The notes below the pieces were generated by a model. That model worked only from the letters and a program-made list of their open reading frames with translations. It had not been told where the DNA came from and searched no databases. A program made the position numbers and the translations under genes. A DNA stretch of 64,000 nucleotides from Strongyloides papillosus. Taxonomy: Eukaryota; Nematoda; Chromadorea; Rhabditida; Strongyloididae. Below are positions 35,540 through 47,849 of the stretch, in pieces (positions within the stretch are counted from its first letter, which is position 1; each line of letters starts with the position of its first letter). The DNA is taken from NCBI GenBank assembly GCA_005656395.1, contig SRSI01000037.1:62001-126000 (forward strand), given 5' to 3'.

Positions 35540-38500
35540 CTCAGTGATATCTTAAAAAAATAATATTATAAAGTACATTTAAAGATTAGAACGTGAATGA
35601 TTAATTATACAAATATTATTAATAGATGTTTTGAAATAAATTAAAAATTATAACAGTTATGCAACAACTATTTATATTTAAATATTAAAATAATTTATAG
35701 ATCATTTTTAAAATATATCGAGATAACATTAAATGTTACATATAAAATAGAATGTAAACTTTATTAATCACCAATATTTAATGTTTTTAATTAAATTATT
35801 AGTAATTATCTTATAATTAATCTTTACAATTCTTAATTATGAATATGTCTTCAAATAATAAATTAGGTTAAAAATAAATATGTATATTAACGTCTAAGTA
35901 CTAAAAAAAAAGCTAAGCAAAAAACACATATTTTGTTTTAGAGAAAATAAACAACTAAAAAGTGAAAGTACAATATAATAATAGCACATAATTCCAAACT
36001 ATCTCTTTATTATCGAGATGTAGAGACAACTTGTTTAAGAAATCATAATAATTTAGAGACAACTTTAAAACATTGTTTAAGGCAATCTAATATTTTATAT
36101 TTAAAAAATCTACAAGGTAATTATGATTAGAAACTTAGATATTAATGATTGATTATTTTTAGTTTTATTGAGAAGTAAACTAAATAGAGTACTTCCCTTA
36201 AAGTGATTAATACTTTGAATTACTTTTTGTATAACCTTAACCAAAAAATAATGAATAAGATAAGTTATGTATCACTTTTAATAATTAAGTTCTAAAAAAT
36301 AACGACGAAATTAGACTTTGTGCTATATATCCTTGATTAGAATCAAGTATAAGGTGATAAGCAAAAATTAAACATGTACAATTGACATAATTTTTAATTA
36401 TTTCCTTTTTATTTCCTATATGGCGTGACCAAATAAAAATGTGAAAACTTTTAAAAAAATATTGCCTATGAAATTATGCAGTAAATATAATTGATTTACT
36501 AACTGATAAAAACCTTAAGTGCTAGTTTTTAAGAATTATAGATTATATTGCTACCTTTAAATGCCAAAAATAATTAGATTTATAACAATTTAACATTGTT
36601 TCTATGACTCCGAAGAATGATCAATCTTCTTGATGTTTTTGATGAATGTGTCTGAATTGAATATGACACATAAGTTTTACAATACTGCTATTATTAAAAA
36701 CAACAGTATAAATAGCATACATTTTTAGTAGATTTATCACTTGGCAACTATAAAATGTAAAAAAAGAAAGTAAAATGTATTCAAATAAAAAAAAATAAAG
36801 ACATTGGCAGAACATCGAGACAATGTAATATTCTCTTTTAATTTTTTATTGAGAACATTACAAAGAAGTATTATAATGCTGATTCATCGTAAACATTTTT
36901 TTACATTAAATTAAACACTTTGATTGATTAAAATGTTTTTAAAATATAACCAAATAAGTTACCAAAAATAAAATTAAGGAATGGTGAGTCAAATAAAAAT
37001 TCTCAAACCTTTAATTGTTCAAATTTTTTTGATACTACACATTTTATATTTTTACATAGAAAAAAATTTTAGAGATGTATAAACAAAGTATTTATATATA
37101 TAATATTCATACATTAAATAAATTACAGCTTCAAGTTTTAGAAATATCTAGTAATAAGAGATTGTAAAAATTCAAAATGTATATAAAATTATTATTTATC
37201 CTTTATCATGATTGCACAGTTTAAAATGTTATCAACATTTCTACATAAAAGTATTCATCTAGCATAACCTAGCTTGTAGAATGTTTATAAAAGACACAGA
37301 AAAACTTTAAACACCAGTCAAATTTTTGTTATAAAAGAATTTTCCCCAAAAATTACGTTACATCTATTTACAGACATTAAATTAAATTCAATATGGAAAT
37401 TTGAATCTCTATTATTTATGTTAAAATAAAATATTAAATGTAGTTTGGTAACATAAAATAGATTGCCAAAACAATGTTAAGAAAAGTTACCACCAAATAT
37501 ACTCTGTGATTATCAGTAATTTTTTAAACATTTTTATACAAAAAAGACAAAACTCTAGTTTAATTTACGTTAAATGTAATCACAAACATTCAACTAATAT
37601 AAATATATGTATGTCGATATAGTCATTTGTGATACACAAACTACAACATATTTCCTACAAATTTTTATGTAAATTCTAAAATCTCTTATGTAATACTACA
37701 ATGAAATTTGATACATAAGTGTCTCTCAAAAAATAGAATTTATATTCTTATCTTAAAATAATATTAGAAACACTAAAAATATCTTTAGTTTTATAAACAA
37801 AATATCTTAATATGTTGCAAATGTTAAAGTAAACATAACTTTAAAAAATCTATATCTTTTGTTAGACAATAACAAATTTAAAGATAGGCTGCTTGACTAT
37901 TTATACAACATTAATGACCTAAGAATATGTTCATATCCATTTAATTGCTACTTTCTCTTAAAAAATGTTAAAAACAATATTTTTTTTTATAATTATGTAT
38001 ATTCCAATAGGAATAGGTATTTAACATATTTTGATTTATCACTAAACCCCAAATGAATTATAAAATAATAAGTTTTATTCAACTTGCTCTAACAACATTT
38101 AGTTGCATATATTAATAAACACATATTCCCCTAAAAAATAAAGAATATCATCAAATTTCTAAGTTGAAATTTTGGTTGTCTAATATATAAAACTTTTTAA
38201 ATTTGTTTTATCTTTTCTTTTTATTGTTTATGATATGTAATATATTTTTGTGATATTATAATAAGTTGATTACAAATACTGATTATAAAATCAAACTACT
38301 GTTGACATGCAATACTGTTAAAAGCGTATTTGTGTCTTATCAAAAGTTTATATTTCCGAATTATTATACTAAAAACGATGAATTAACAAAATGACATAAT
38401 GAACAATTTCGGTATCATACAACAGTAAAATACTCTTTACTAATGAAAATCATTTGCATTATTGTTTATATCAAAGTCTAAAGTATCTCCATCTCAATAA

Positions 38501-38596
38501 GAATACTATCAAGTATAATTACACACTTTTGCTTTTTTGCAAACTTTTTATCAAATATCACATAAATATTTCATTATTAATATGAAAACAAGCCAG
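35540..38596. other. Long AT-rich region, no gene recognised
   Basis: About 3 kb upstream of pcyt-1. Only short, low-complexity frames occur on either strand. No RNA gene, transposon or tandem array recognised. It must contain the pcyt-1 promoter near its left end. Confidence 0.6.
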
Positions 38597-38975
38597 AGAC
38601 ATATTTTTAAAGTTTTAATATAATAATGTAGTCACCAAAATAATGTAACAAAATTGTTTGTAGCGATCTAATGTAAGAAAGCATTATAGCATGTGTCTTC
38701 AAATAATTATTATATCAAAACTGAATAAAATTAAAAAATCCCGCAGTGTACTTCATTTCGAATAATAAAAAAATGTATTGATTACCTTAAAATATTAACC
38801 TCTATAACGTGAATAAGGGTCTTGAGCATATTTCTGTTGTGATTGATTATCAACAGAATGCGTACAAACTTGGTAACGAGAAAGTCGAGCTCTATGGCCA
38901 CCAGATTTAATTGTCTGACTTTGTGGTGTTGAAAATTGTTTTGAATCTTCAATTGCAGCTAGCCAGAAACTAAAT
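38597..38975 (-). pseudogene. Duplicated fragment of the let-2 3' end (last 60 NC1 codons plus 3' flank)
   Basis: Bases 38597-38975 match 54760-55140 at the 3' end of the type IV collagen gene in the same orientation, 16.2 kb away, including the non-coding flank (GTTTGTAGCGATCTAATG, GCAGTGTACTTCATTTCG). The coding part begins FSFWLAAIEDSKQF and ends YSRYRG-stop at 38795. It has lost one cysteine of the NC1 motif (SRYQVC for SRCQVC) and nothing upstream is collagen-like. The left homology break in the coding direction is within codons for FSFW. It is a dead partial duplicate unless recruited as a 3' exon. Confidence 0.9.
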
Positions 38976-40713
38976 CCTCTATATATAGAAGAGAAATTTT
39001 GCACTGTAATTTATTTTCAAATTTTCGAGTTTTTTTAATAAAATATATTTGGGAAAACATGTTAAAACAGAATATCAGAAATTAGCTCCATACGATATGC
39101 CATTCTCGACATACATTGACTTAAAGGTACCAAATTTTGCTACCTTCATTTCTTTCCAAAAATTAACTTTTTTACTTGACATTTCACAATTAGATATTAT
39201 TTTTAATGCTTATTACGTATACATAATAAAATCCAGCAAGAAATTTCAATTTTGAGAATTAAGAAATCGTCGAAAATTATACTTTTTACCTCAAATTTTA
39301 CTCATTTGGATCGACAAATCTCGTTTCATAAAACGAAATTTAAAAAATTCAGAAATGCTCCCGAGGTAATTAATTTTCTACATTTTAAGAGTACTTTCAA
39401 GAAAATCAGCCAACTTGGAGTGTGAAAAATCTTCGACAAACCTTTTCTGGGGATCCTTTTTGTAAAGATTTCGACTTTGACGCTAAATAAATATACGAAG
39501 ATGTCAAAATTTCAACATAGTTTCTTCAGCAAAATTATTGAAAAAATAGTTATCTACCAATTGACGGTAATTAACTTTTTCATAGATGTTTCATACAATC
39601 AATCAGTAATGATTGTAAAAATTATCCATAGATGCAATATATAATAGATGAACAAGTAAACAATAGTCATTCATCCAATATTGTCATCTTTTACTAACCT
39701 TGTTTATTTTTGGATTACTAATTTTACTAATCTCATTAATCTTATTTTTTTATATTACTAAATATTAAAACTTCCGATAAAAAGAGAGGGTAGGTATTTA
39801 TTTGTACTTATTGTAAACATAGTTACATATTTATAGTTTCTTGTCTGAATAAAACATTTATTCTTTTTTGGTAATTTTAAAACAATAGAATTATCCAATT
39901 TTGAGATATACCGATTTAAAAAATTTTCAATATATTTATGATAAGAAAAAGCACGAAAATGAAAATCAATTTAAAGAACAAAATTTTCTGTAGAATTTTG
40001 TTATGAACATTTTAAGACTAAAAATAGTCATATATGTTGTACTGTTCTTGAGATGTCTGGGAAAATGCCGAAGCATTTCTTGAAAAAATTTTTAAAAAAT
40101 CTTTTAAAAGACGTATTTTTCTAACTTTTATACAAATTAAACAGGCATCGTTCATATTATGATACATTTTTTTAATAAAAATAAATTTAAGCGATTATTT
40201 AATGCAATTATAGATATTTCAGAAAGTTTAGCGACACAAAAGAACTATATTTTATAACAAATATCTCAAACGGTTATAAATACAGCGATTCACTATAAAA
40301 ATCTAGCGAAAAATAATATTAAAAATATAACAATTTACCAAAACGGTTAAAGTATATTTATATATTTCCTATCATTACCCCCTACATGAGGAGTAAATTT
40401 TTTACAATACAAAGTTACATTGAAAAATGATTTCATGACAAAAATTCTTTGCACAAGTCTAACATAACACAAATAAAGTTTTTAAATAATATAATTAATA
40501 TTACGTTTAAGGTGAAAACGTTACATTTTACTAATTATATCATACACCACACACGATAAGCTGCATTTTTAACCCTAACAAAGCTGTACCAAAATTTATA
40601 ATTCACTTTGAATTTTTATTTACCTCATAAAAATTTAATTATTAATAACACAATTTCTGGATTTTTTGCTTATTGAAAGAGTAGAAAATAGAATAAATTA
40701 TTATATTTTCATT
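38976..40713. other. AT-rich intergenic region
   Basis: No gene recognised. A stretch near 40043-40065 contains the reverse complement of the ATCTCAAGAAC motif that marks the repeat array at 52.5-54 kb, hinting at a further remnant of that family. Confidence 0.5.
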
Positions 40714-41712
40714 ATGAGGAATCAGTCATTTGAAGGAAAGTCAAATGAGACGGTTGGAGAATTCAGTTCAATGCGGAAGAGTAGGAAATTTTCTAATAGA
40801 ATAGTGAATTATGCCGAGAATTTCTTCAAAACCATATCAAATACTCCAATTGAAGAATTGAAGTCCAACTTTGATAAGAACTCTTTTTATTGTGATCCTA
40901 ATATTACTGTGAATGCTTTTGTTGCTAATAAATCTGAAAAAAGACTCGATGATATACCATGTATAGATAGTACGAGGGTAGTTTTGGATCCAACAATTGA
41001 GTCATCTGATGGAGGTTCTGAATTAAGTGACTATATTCATGCAAATTTTGTCAATATTCCGGGACTGACATTCAAATTTATCGCAACACAACTCCCACTA
41101 AAATCAACACACAATAATTTCTGGAGGATGATTTATCAGGAGAATGTCGAAACAATGGTCATCTTTTGTGATGAAGAAGAGATAAAAAACAATGAAGATA
41201 GTCCACAAAAGCTGTTTCCAAATCAAAATAATGAAAATATGCAGCTGGAGACGATTTACCTTATGAATAAAAAAAATGGTACAACATCAGGATTACCTCA
41301 CTCTATTTTTGAGGTCCTCCCCAATGGTTGTTCACAATCAAATGTTGTCAAAGTCATTCAAACAAATATCTGGCCAAGAGATTCAATACCTGATTCAAGG
41401 ATAAAAGTATTATAATTGTTAAGAACATTAAAAGGACCATCATGTGTGCTTGTTTGTAACTCAGGTATCGGAAAGTGTGGAGCATTTATGTTGATAGCTG
41501 CCATGAAAGGTTGTATAATGTTGAATAAGCCAATTAATGGAGTAGAAATAATGAAAATGATTAGAAACCAGAGAGCTTATGCAATTAAGTCATTTAAACA
41601 TCACATATATGCATATACGGTTATCATGCAATATTTGAAAATTAGAACTAAGGATGAATTTAAGAATGAAATATCATATTTTTTTAACAAATCAAAGAGA
41701 TATTTAAATTAA
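40714..41712 (+). pseudogene. Protein-tyrosine-phosphatase-like gene with in-frame TAA and lost catalytic residues
   Basis: From ATG 40714 one frame reads through to 41712 with a single TAA at 41413-41415. PTP landmarks occur in order: DIPCIDSTRVVLD, SDYIHANFVNIPG (the usual DYIHANYV), FIATQLPLKSTHNNFWRMIY (the usual IATQGPL..T..DFWRM), VETMVIFC, WPRDSIPDS in place of WPDxGVP, and CVLVCNSGIGKCGAF in place of the HCSAGIGRTG loop. The loop Cys (41455-41457) remains, but His before it is Val, the phosphate-binding Arg is Lys (41473-41475), and the WPD Asp position is Arg. So the domain could not be a normal phosphatase even without the stop. The family is widely expanded in nematodes. The TAA lies just before the loop, cutting the domain in two. 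Either a pseudogene or a pseudophosphatase with a consensus error. Confidence 0.82.
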
Positions 41713-41804
41713 TTTTTTTATAATTGGAGTAATCAAAAATTTATTGCATTAATTAACTATAACGATGACAATTTACTAATTTAATAAAAATATTAAGTTA
41801 TAAT

Positions 41805-42879
41805 TAGCAACCTGCCACCTGAATTTGTCAAATTTTTAAAATGACTATTATGCCCTAAAAATTTACAGGTATATGTATTTTAACATGGGGAATCCATTTT
41901 TAAAATTATATTTTTAAAAAGTTGCATGTAAACATCTAAAAAAGGAAGTAAACAAAACTTTCTTCTTAGGATAAAAGTTACAGTAACAAAATTCCAAGTA
42001 ATCTTTACGTTAGTTATTTATTTGTTTAATATTACAGTATTTATACAAATAAACAAAAAAATATAAGTTAATTACAACTTTTTAATAGAAAATAAACAAT
42101 GAAGAATATTATTACAGAAATAAAATTGAAAAAAAAGCATTTAAACATGAAATTATATTTCTATTAAACTAAACTTGATTTTGGTCAAATTATAATTTTT
42201 TTTTTAAAGCCTGTGCTTGAGCTATAGAGATGATTGTAGTCTCATTTTGTAGCCAAGAGTTTGTTCTACAAACGCATGGGACGGATTTTTGAAATGTTGC
42301 TTTATTGCGGAATTATTTAAATTTAAAAATTGATAATAAATTTTTAAAACATTTTCCTATACATGAATGAAAATTTTTAGGAATATTTATTGAAGCCTGT
42401 GCTTAAGCTACAGAAATGGTTAGGGTGTCATTTTGTAGCCAAGAGTTTGTTCTACAAACGCATGGGACGGATTTTTGAAGTATTACTTTTTAGTGAAATT
42501 TTTCAAAATTTTCTATACTTGACTAAAAATTTTTAAGAACATTTATTGAAGCCTATGCTTAAGATACGGAAATGATTAGGGTGCCTTTTTGTAGCCAAGA
42601 GTTTGTTCTACAAATGCATGGGACGGATTTTTAAAATATTATTTTTTAAGGGAAATATGGGTTAATTAATTAACTATGAAAAAAATTTTTTTTGAATTTT
42701 TAAAAGATTATGGTATCACTATATTCAGAATCTTATGCTGATTATGAACATGTTATTTATTATTTTTTATAATTAATTATTAGAATGTTATTTATCACTA
42801 AAAAAAGTAAATAATTTTTAACAGTTTTTTATCATTGGAATAATGTTTTTTTAAAAACAATGAGGATGTCAGGTTGCTA
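41805..42879. mobile_element. Non-autonomous hAT-like element, copy 1 (1075 bp)
   Basis: Ends are inverted repeats TAGCAACCTG (41805-41814) and CAGGTTGCTA (42870-42879). The flanking octamers GTTATAAT (41797-41804) and ATTATAAT (42880-42887) agree at 7 of 8 positions, as a target duplication would. Inside are three tandem-like copies of a segment around GTAGCCAAGAGTTTGTTCTA at about 42208, 42394 and 42550. No transposase frame. It matches 47850-48955 in inverted orientation, internally as well as at the ends. Confidence 0.85.
42208..42640. repeat. Triplicated internal segment of the hAT-like element
   Basis: Three copies starting AGCCTGTGCTT(G/A)AGC and running through GTAGCCAAGAG, TTTGTTCTACAAA and GCATGGGACGGATTTTT. 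They are spaced 186 and 156 bases. Confidence 0.88.
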
Positions 42880-43028
42880 ATTATAATATGTTTTTTTTTA
42901 CTTCAAATCAAAATAATTAGATAAGAAACTTTTTTAACAAATAAGTAAAAATATTCTAATTAAATTTTTATGTAATTCATTTTTTGTTCCTTTTAAAAAA
43001 AACACACAAATAAAATAAAAAAACTTTA

Positions 43029-43658
43029 TTAAATAATGTTTAGTACAAAAAAACAATTAAATAGTAAAAATTTAATAGAATTATTCAAATTTAATAAATA
43101 AGTCTGAAAAATGATAAAGTGGTCATTGTTTTGAGGAAAAAATCGTTTGTGTGATGGTTTGAAATATCTAAATGTTGGATTATGACTAGTGGAAGAATAA
43201 GTTGCAGTAACCGAAGGTGTATGTTTAGGGAAAAGAGTTGGATTTGATGACGTTTCTCCTGGTAAAGTTTCCAACTGGACCAGAGAATTATCTGGCAATG
43301 GTGAGTTTGAAAGATCATTTGGATCAGGGACACTTGGATCAATAACATTTTGAAAGTATTCCTCATTTTCACAGATATTAAGATGCTTAGCAGCGTTAAA
43401 ATCTCCATGATACTCCGAATAATTATGAGAGGTTGGCTGTTATTGATATAGAATTTTACTTAAAGTATTATCAGAAGTTAAAGTTTTATTACTCTGAGTA
43501 AACGGATCAAATAAATTTCTTAAAGAAAACGACGAAATATCATTTACTGCTGTGGCACTACCAGACAAGAAGTGGTGTTCTATATCACAGAATTTATTCT
43601 GTTGCAATGATGAGCAGTGTGAAACTTGAACTTGATTTTCACAAACATAATCAGTCAT
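43029..43658 (-). pseudogene. Unknown gene interrupted by one in-frame TAA
   Basis: From ATG 43656-43658 (MTDYVCENQVQVSHCSSLQQ) the frame is open except for TAA at 43440-43442, and continues QPTSHNYSEYHGDFNAAKHL to a stop at 43029, 210 codons in all. Residues just after the TAA are as protein-like as those before (ENEEYFQNVIDPSVPDPNDL, HNPTFRYFKPSHKRFFPQNN). No splice pair that removes the TAA and keeps the frame is visible. ATTATAG directly before the ATG could be a 3' splice site, so an upstream exon is possible. The final 30 residues become hydrophobic and low-complexity. Family not recognised. Confidence 0.5.
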
Positions 43659-44590
43659 CTATAATGAATAACATATCAATATAAATGTTTTAAAGAATAA
43701 AATTATTCCATTTACTAGAATTTAAAAATTAAGTAAAAAACGTGGTGGTGTAAAAGATTTTTTTACATAAAAATGATAACAGTTGTATGAGTGTGGTGGA
43801 TGAAATAGAAATAATAAATAAAAATAAGATAGAGTAACTACATTGATGCAAGTTAAATAAAAAAAGAAGACATTTCTTTCTATTGTTCATATAATAATTT
43901 AATAGCTTGAAAATGGGAAACATATAAAAGAAAGAAGTAATACAGTTATGTTAACATTGTTCTTTTGAACACCTGATAATTGATATTATTGAAAATTCTT
44001 TTATAGATTAAAAGAGAGTTATCTAAAAATTAAAGAATAGGTAGGATAGACTGTAACATGTACATAAAATATTTCTGGTTCTTTTTTTGTTGATTAACTA
44101 TATTATATATATATCATAAAAAAAGGTTTATTTTCTCGTGTCTCCATCATTAGGTATAAGTGTGGTATATTAGAAAAGATTATGCTTATATTATGAAATA
44201 ATATGTTTAATTATTAGTCGAAATACTATATATTCATTAATATTTTACATTATATATAGATTCAAAATTAAATGAAAAAAATACAAACAAAAAAAATTTG
44301 TCTCTTTGAAATATGTTAACATTTTCTCTACAGAACTCCTCGATATGATAGAAGCAATATTATTAATATCAGAGCTATGACTTTACTCTTCCTGTAATCT
44401 TCTAGAAACTTAAAAAAAATATTGAATATTTGGGATTTGAAAACATTTATACCACTATTTGAGTTGACGTGACAACGTTTACGTTCTCGATTCCTTATTT
44501 ATTGTTATGATATTATTCTCTAAAAATTATTTTATTACATTATAGTTGAAACTTATTATAATCAAAATCACTTTTTTAAAATCTAAGAAA
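43659..44590. other. AT-rich region, no gene recognised
   Basis: Contains only a short hydrophobic low-complexity minus-strand frame (43923-43729), which I do not believe is a gene. Confidence 0.5.
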
Positions 44591-44591
44591 T

Positions 44592-45444
44592 GAGACATAT
44601 CAAGAATACGAACAAAAAACTATAAAACAAATGACACCAGAAATAACATTAACACTTTATGCTCCTTCAGCAGAAATGACTCTACCAAAATTCGTCCAAT
44701 CAATTCCAACACCATATACAAATTCTTACAAAAAAATCCAATAACCCTCTGATGAGGTTAGATCTAATCCTCCCTCTGATAGTAGAAATTATCTATATCA
44801 GCAAAATGACTTCTTTAGGGTAGTATTTCACTTACATGTAAGAGGATTATATTCAACAAAATGGTGAGAATTCATATACTTGAGGATTGATATAAGAAGT
44901 GAAACTTCACATCTGAATGCCAAATTGTGTTAGAAGAAAAGGTTTATTCAGTGGCATATTTAATGTGAGAGGGGAAAATTAATCTTAACTAATTCTTTCA
45001 CACAAAGAGAGTTTTACGGAGGAGGTTGATCGAACACTTAAAAGTCTTCCAAATACAGAAAGCTGGAGAAGGAGATTTGGTAGAATCTTATCCTACAACA
45101 TGACAACCCTAAGGAATGTTCATTTCGAGAATGACGGATCGAGCCACTTATTCAAATGATCCGCAAAAACCAAAAGATTCAGTAGTCTACAAAATTCCAT
45201 TATCAAGATAATCAGAAATGGGGGATTAAATGTGGGCCAATCAGCAAAAATTACAACAGCGTCAGGATACATTTGCAGCAGAAGGAAAAGTCTTGCTGTC
45301 AGTAAATTCATCAACTATATCAAGAAGCTGACCATCCTCAACGAACACTCAAGGAAATACAGACTGTCACCAATCCAGATAAGCAAATTTGTAAGGAGAA
45401 GGTTGGCAATGTTGAATAGGAGAAATGGATTACCAAAGAAATAA
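44592..45444 (+). mobile_element. Possible decayed retroelement or gene remnant
   Basis: Less AT-rich than its surroundings, with interrupted protein-like stretches in changing frames: EITLTLYAPSAEMTLPKFV, MRLDLILPLIVEIIYISK, FTEEVDRTLKSLPNTESWRR, and an open 70-residue end (ASGYICSRRKSLAVSKFINY, RKYRLSPIQISKFVRRRLAM). The length, composition and scattered stops resemble a decayed LTR-type polyprotein, but no motif is diagnostic. Confidence 0.25.
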
Positions 45445-45512
45445 GAGGTGTAGTAAATCCAAATATCAAACTATAGCTTTATTCTTTCTTTATTATTGGT
45501 TTCGGCTACTCG

Positions 45513-46591
45513 ACACACAGAGAAATTTACAAAAAAATCATCCTCAATTTTTAATCTTCGTCTCCAGACTTAATTTTTCGTCCCGAGCATATAATTTCTA
45601 TCTTAAACGCAAAATTCGACAGTTATATTTATTATTGTCGCTTACGATATATTTTGTAATATTTATTTGGAATTATGGTTTTTTTTAAATATATTAAAAC
45701 AGTTTATATATGAAATTTGATAAAAGATAGGTATTTAACAAACAGCAGCTCGCTTCACTCGTTCCACTTGGACAAGCTATTTACCTTCTTTTCAATTACA
45801 AAAAAAATGTATCAAAAAAACTTAAAAACCTTTTGTTTCATAATAATGTTGTTGTAAATTATCAATTAACATTTTATTTTTATCATGTTTTATAATATTA
45901 ATGATTAGTATTAAAATATTACATAAGTTTTTGAATTGTTAAAAAAGTATAAATATTCTTTAAAAATTGTTTTATTATATATTTTAGTGATTTTAAAACA
46001 GTTTGATATTTGAATAACTTTTCTTAAATTTTTAATAATGAAATAGTAAAATAAAATGAGTAATTAAATTAACCTTTTAATTAGTATAAAAGGCTAGGTT
46101 TATATTATTAAATATGATTGAAATTCAAAGTATAGATTAGTTTTCACTTCCGTTATTTTTTTTAAACATTAGTAATGTTTGAGAATTGGCATATAAAGCT
46201 ACGTATATTAAGATAGATAAAAGTTTTAATATCAAAAATAATTTCCTAATCTCTCTTCCTTATATTTTAAATATAGGAATTATCTAGTATATGTTAACTT
46301 AAAATGTATGGGACTTAGTTCTAGATAATGTTTATCTAGATATTTTAGATATTTTATATGTTATTAAAAAAATTAATAAATATTTTTAATTCTATCTGAT
46401 AAAAAATAATAATTTATAATCTGTTTAAGAAAAAATATTGTAAAAAAAGCAGAAATATTTTACGATCTGCGACAAAATGATAAGATGGTAATTCATATAT
46501 TTAAAATTGAATAAAATTTTATGCAATTTTATTTTGAGGACTAAAAATTATAACATAAGGATGTTTTTTTGTGTAAATTTCTCTGTGTGGA
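45513..46591. mobile_element. TIR element of about 1.08 kb with CACACAGAGAAATTTAC ends
   Basis: The left end CACACAGAGAAATTTACAAA (45514 on) is repeated inverted at the right end (RC of GTGTAAATTTCTCTGTGTG, 46571-46589). Homology continues inward through CATCCT. No transposase frame. Its interior (45738-46260) is homologous to 50885-51330 and 53987-54045. A related pair of ends is found at 60355 and 61866 in the let-2 intron. Confidence 0.72.
45738..45780. repeat. GC-rich island, copy A (degenerate)
   Basis: AACAAACAGCAGCTCGCTTC, then ACTCGTTCCACTTGGACAAG, is a diverged form of the hairpin island at 50885. About 250 bases of AT-rich sequence after it also align to that copy (CTTTTGTTTCATAATAAT against CTTTTGTTCTATAATAA). 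Confidence 0.7.
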
Positions 46592-46935
46592 GGAGTATCC
46601 TGTATGAAATATGTGTATATAGTTGTATAATATAGATAGACTTTTTATTGTTTTTTTTTATATTTGTATAGAGATTTTTTAAATGTTAGAAACTGTAATA
46701 TATATAAAAAGATTTTTCTTTTTCATTGTTGTGTTTAATTATTATTTCTTCAACTCATTCATTCATTTTGCACGTTTCAAGGATTTTTCATATTAAGGTA
46801 TCGAAAGAATGTCGTAATATGGTTGTTTTCAACGTCTAATCTTTAAATTATCCCTAATACTTATGAATGAAATGTAATACCAAGAGAAATTGTATTATTT
46901 AGATTCTTATTCTCAATATTTTTTCTTTGAAATGA

Positions 46936-47316
46936 GGACGGGTGAACTCACCAAGTGTGTATATACGCACTATATATAATATGCGCATAAATTATGCAAT
47001 TATTTTAAATGTTATTTATTCAATTTTATATATGCAAAACTAATTAAAATATAGTAAGATAGGTAAAAATATTGCTGTGATCAAAAGTTTCATAAAGTTC
47101 TTTATACATTTCATTTTTTATTTTCTTTACAGTTCCTTCAGAGACATTAAACTTCTTTCCAGTTTCTCTATTTGAAAGATTTCCATTTATCAAAGATTTT
47201 TAAATTTTGCTGATAAGGGTTAATTGCAGCTTTGATGACATCTAAATTAAATGAAAATTTAAAAAAAATTCCTATGTGGAAATTATTTGGGAAATTATAT
47301 AGGTGAGTTCACCCGG
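46936..47316. mobile_element. Small element flanked by CGGGTGAACTCACC inverted repeats, with helix-turn-helix remnant
   Basis: CGGGTGAACTCACC (46937-46950) and its exact reverse complement GGTGAGTTCACCCG (47301-47314) bracket about 380 bp. On the minus strand (about 47200-47050) a frame reads INGNLSNRETGKKFNVSEGT then VKKIKNEMYKELYE and stops. This is like the DNA-binding helix-turn-helix at the start of many DNA transposases. No target duplication is convincing. Confidence 0.6.
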
Positions 47317-47727
47317 AGCCTTTAAAATAAAGTTAATAGATGATGACGAATGTGAAATCGTGTGTGGTGAGGATAATAGTTGTGATTACATGTTAAATGG
47401 TTGTCCCGATAATAACAATGACATCAAATGTATACTTTACCAACAACATACCTCCATAATTCATCACTTATCACATAAAAAATTCATACAAATAAAAAAA
47501 TCTTATTATCTCCTAAGAATCCACATGTGAGGTATTATTTCATTAAAACAGATAAAAATAACAATCCTGAAAAGATTCGAATCTTTCAAGCCATAAAGTT
47601 AATGAAAAACACTTCTAATCTACCATTAGTTTCACCATTTCATCATACCTTTCAACAACATTTAATTCCATTACATTTATTAAACTACCAATGTTATCTA
47701 ATTGTGACATATAATAATCAAATTTAA
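47317..47727 (+). other. Possible coding remnant in two frames
   Basis: Two adjacent protein-like stretches in different frames: FKIKLIDDDECEIVCGEDNS (from about 47321) and YYFIKTDKNNNPEKIRIFQA (from about 47533). Base composition is more coding-like than the flanks. No family recognised; could be a dead exon or chance. Confidence 0.25.
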
Positions 47728-47731
47728 CAAA

Positions 47732-47794
47732 AAACACTATTTGTGACGCATTCTCACAACTCCGAGTTGCGACAATGTGTCAAAAATAGTGTTT
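47732..47794. repeat. 63-bp near-perfect palindrome
   Basis: The left arm begins AAACACTATTTGTGACG and the right arm ends GTCAAAAATAGTGTTT. The two 31-base arms pair at about 26 positions around a C-G centre. A second small palindrome, ACAACTTGGAGTTGT (47800-47814), follows at once and echoes the loop-proximal ACAACTC/GAGTTG. Confidence 0.85.
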
Positions 47795-47849
47795 ATGTCA
47801 CAACTTGGAGTTGTAACATATAATTAGCTATATTATTAGATAATATATT

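Noticed and set aside
39049..39255. Plus-strand 68-residue frame
   Set aside because: No recognisable motif and no neighbouring exon; base composition like the intergenic flanks.
43729..43923. Minus-strand hydrophobic 64-residue frame
   Set aside because: Low-complexity translation of AT-rich DNA, with no splice link to the unknown gene below it.
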